Source: Cylicocyclus nassatus (lineage: Eukaryota > Nematoda > Chromadorea > Rhabditida > Strongylidae). Taken from it: DNA of 64,000 nt. The notes beneath the pieces were generated by a model. The model saw only the letters and a list, made by a program, of their open reading frames with translations. It searched no databases and was not told where the DNA came from. Where the stretch lies: positions 8,669,753 to 8,733,752 of the forward strand of contig CATQJL010000223.1 in the NCBI GenBank assembly GCA_958299035.1, written 5' to 3'. Positions 62,050 through 64,000 of this stretch are shown piece by piece (the stretch's first letter is position 1; every line of letters begins with the position of its first letter). The position numbers and the translations under genes were made by a program.

Positions 62050-62925
62050 TTAGGTTGCTCCAGAAGTTCGTAGCGTTTTTATAAACCAACAAAATCATCA
62101 ATTTACAGTAAAAACCAATAGAAATTGTATTCCTCGTTGTAGCGCACGACCTTTTGGCACATTCTTGTTAGCTTCTCAACCTCAATTTTTCAAACGGCAG
62201 CGCGCCGGGTCCCAAGAAAATCATCTAATCAGCGCTCAAACTACTTACTGAAATCGAGACAGGCACCATTCATGAGGTTTTCCGAAGAGCGAAGCAAGTA
62301 ATAAGTGATAGAGCGAGGTTTGAGGAGTAATTTGTGCACTGAAGTATCTTCCAGTCAAATCGTGCAAGACAGTTTTGACGACGTTTGCCGCATGAGGCCA
62401 TGTTTCATCATGCAGAAAAGCTCACTAAACCTGCCTGCTAAGCTTTTTCTGCGGTGGGACCTGGTTTAGACGGTGCAGTAGGATTGCTTACGGTATGGTT
62501 GACTATCACTTACCTGTACAGCAACTTTTAGTGCAGGACGTCCTGCGCGTCCCCCCAAAAAGTCTTGATCAGGGACACCCTGCTCAGCCCCTAAACTTTT
62601 ATAGCAATCCAAGCCTTTTTTTGTCACATATTGATGTGCGAGCGCCATGTTCCATAATCGACACAAAAATCTGTGCAAAAGCGCTTCTTTTCATGATGAA
62701 AAATGCGCAAATGCCGAAATTGCTCCTTTTTGCCTTCCAAGATTTCCAACTTTGGAAGCTGCGAAATCCAAGTAAGTCAAAATTCCACCGAAATCAGTAG
62801 GCGTATCCTAAAGAGCACAATCAGCCCTTTCAAATGATATACGCATCTTGCCGCAAACTAGCCGCTTCTCAAGAACAGGAGGAAGGACGAGAATGAAAAC
62901 GCTACGATCTTATGGAACGACCTAA
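62050..62925 (-). mobile_element. Decayed mariner (unit C)
   Basis: Same element as 12030-12903, with both ends and flanking TA retained. Small homopolymer differences near 62555-62620 change the reading frames but do not restore the gene. Confidence 0.8.
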
Positions 62926-63037
62926 TACAATCTGAGAGCAAGAGAACCTGGAGAACTTTCACATACTTCTCATTCAAACATTTGTCGCAACCTAGAGCAT
63001 TTCTGGACTGGCGGTCCATAATTGCGGACTTATTAAG

Positions 63038-63276
63038 GTATGGTTCCCGAATGACATGGAGCCTGATTCAAATTACGAAGTGTGCCTTGGTAAAGGAGCT
63101 ATAAGATTTTTACCGCTTTTGAATACTTCACTTGAAAACAAGCCATTCTATCTTATAGATAAAGCTGATCCAACACGAAGTGCAGCAACTCATCAAAACT
63201 TCCCATCAGCGGATGGAAAGATCATAGACACTACCTATCCCTCAGCGACTGGGGAATGGAGGGATGTCCTGTTTAA
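63038..63276 (+). pseudogene. Inverted broken lipase last exon (unit C)
   Basis: Same relic as 13016-13254, with VWFPNDM and the same frameshift. Confidence 0.75.
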
Positions 63277-63656
63277 TCATTGCCAAATACATTTCTGCAT
63301 TTATCTGTGTTGCTACCATACACTACAACAGCATTTTTCACTCAACTCACGAGGCTTCGCACCTTGTGCTTTAACTAGCTCCGTAACCGTACGAGGGTTG
63401 CGCCATAGAATCTTATGACTGTTTGTGAAAAACAGAGCTTATCTTAGCAGAGAGGTTGAAAAATTGAACAGAGCAAAAATACTTAGATTTTTAAACGAGC
63501 AGTCGCTCTACATCAAGCTCACACGAGAAGTCCCGCTTACTAGCTGGCTTTCCTTTCTGCACACTCAGAATTTTCCTCCAGGGAGGGACTGTAACTTGAA
63601 AGAAAGCTGCATACCCAAAAGCTCCGGAGTTGTGGATTTCAAGCCCTTCTATCCTC

Positions 63657-64000
63657 AAAGGCAGCGTCTCGCTAGACTGGGGTACCTGGCTCTGGGTAGT
63701 AATGTAATAGTAGATCCCCTAACTAACCGACGACAGAAGTTTGCAGCGCGAAAGGGGGTCTGCGAATTCCACAAATCGCCCCTCAAGTGGCCCAAATCTT
63801 ACGGTAGGCTCAGGCGAGTGCGGGATGCATGCAAGGTAGGGACGCGGAGTCGTTTCGGGACCCTGCGCTCATGACTGTGTGCGCTATACACACTCTGGCC
63901 TTGCAAATCGATAGCTGTGTGGGCGGCGTCCGAGCCTACTGTAAGATTTGGACTACTTTCGGAGCAAATTTCAAGCTTAGTAGACCTCCTCTTTCCCTCC
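63657..64000. mobile_element. Terminal-inverted-repeat element, AAAGGCAGCG family, copy 2 (unit C, cut by window end)
   Basis: The left end is present and the right end lies beyond the window. It carries 12 extra bases near 63767 (TCCACAAATCGC) compared with A and B. Confidence 0.6.

Larger units (their letters stand above)
50023..64000. repeat. Tandem segmental duplication, unit C (cut by window end)
   Basis: This is the third copy. It corresponds to A 1-13978 and keeps the 3.9 kb missing from B. It stops at the window end, before the satellite and lipase 2 would be reached. Confidence 0.95.

Overview
This is nuclear DNA from a nematode, most likely a clade V parasite such as a strongylid or hookworm. 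The evidence is small introns (34-70 nt) with TTTTCAG-type acceptors, a secreted class 3 lipase gene family of the nematode type, mariner elements and a Penelope-like (GIY-YIG) retroelement fragment. The species is inferred; nothing in the window names it. There are no bacterial operons, no CRISPR arrays and no RNA genes that I can support.

The window is a tandem segmental array. Unit A is 1-27481, unit B is 27482-50022 (about 22.5 kb) and unit C is 50023-64000, cut by the window end. The units are nearly identical except for a few large differences. B lacks 3.9 kb upstream of its first lipase (A 7029-10943) and 1.35 kb inside its second lipase (about A 21652-22996). A lacks a 328-bp segment present in B (39507-39834).

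Reading a unit from left to right: a decayed lipase exon (about 1.0-1.1 kb); a MITE; lipase 1 on the minus strand (A 2962-7008, eight exons, 310 aa, full Ser-Asp-His triad); a long non-coding stretch with a terminal-inverted-repeat element and mariner pieces; a complete but decayed mariner (A 12030-12903); an inverted broken copy of a lipase last exon; a second element of the same inverted-repeat family; a 172-bp satellite; two imperfect direct copies of a 2.2-2.5 kb block, each carrying Penelope-like fragments plus a lipase last exon; and lipase 2 on the minus strand (A 21081-26230).

All three lipase 1 copies encode the same protein, and only synonymous changes were found in their exons. Lipase 2 is decaying differently in each unit. 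In A the nucleophile elbow GHSLGG reads VLSLGG and the nearest last exon has a 1-nt frameshift. In B the four central and catalytic exons are deleted while that last exon stays intact. Both genes are predicted to make secreted lipases acting on lipid outside the cell or in the gut lumen. The locus looks like a lipase cluster expanding and decaying under transposon pressure. I found no sign of a new multi-gene system.
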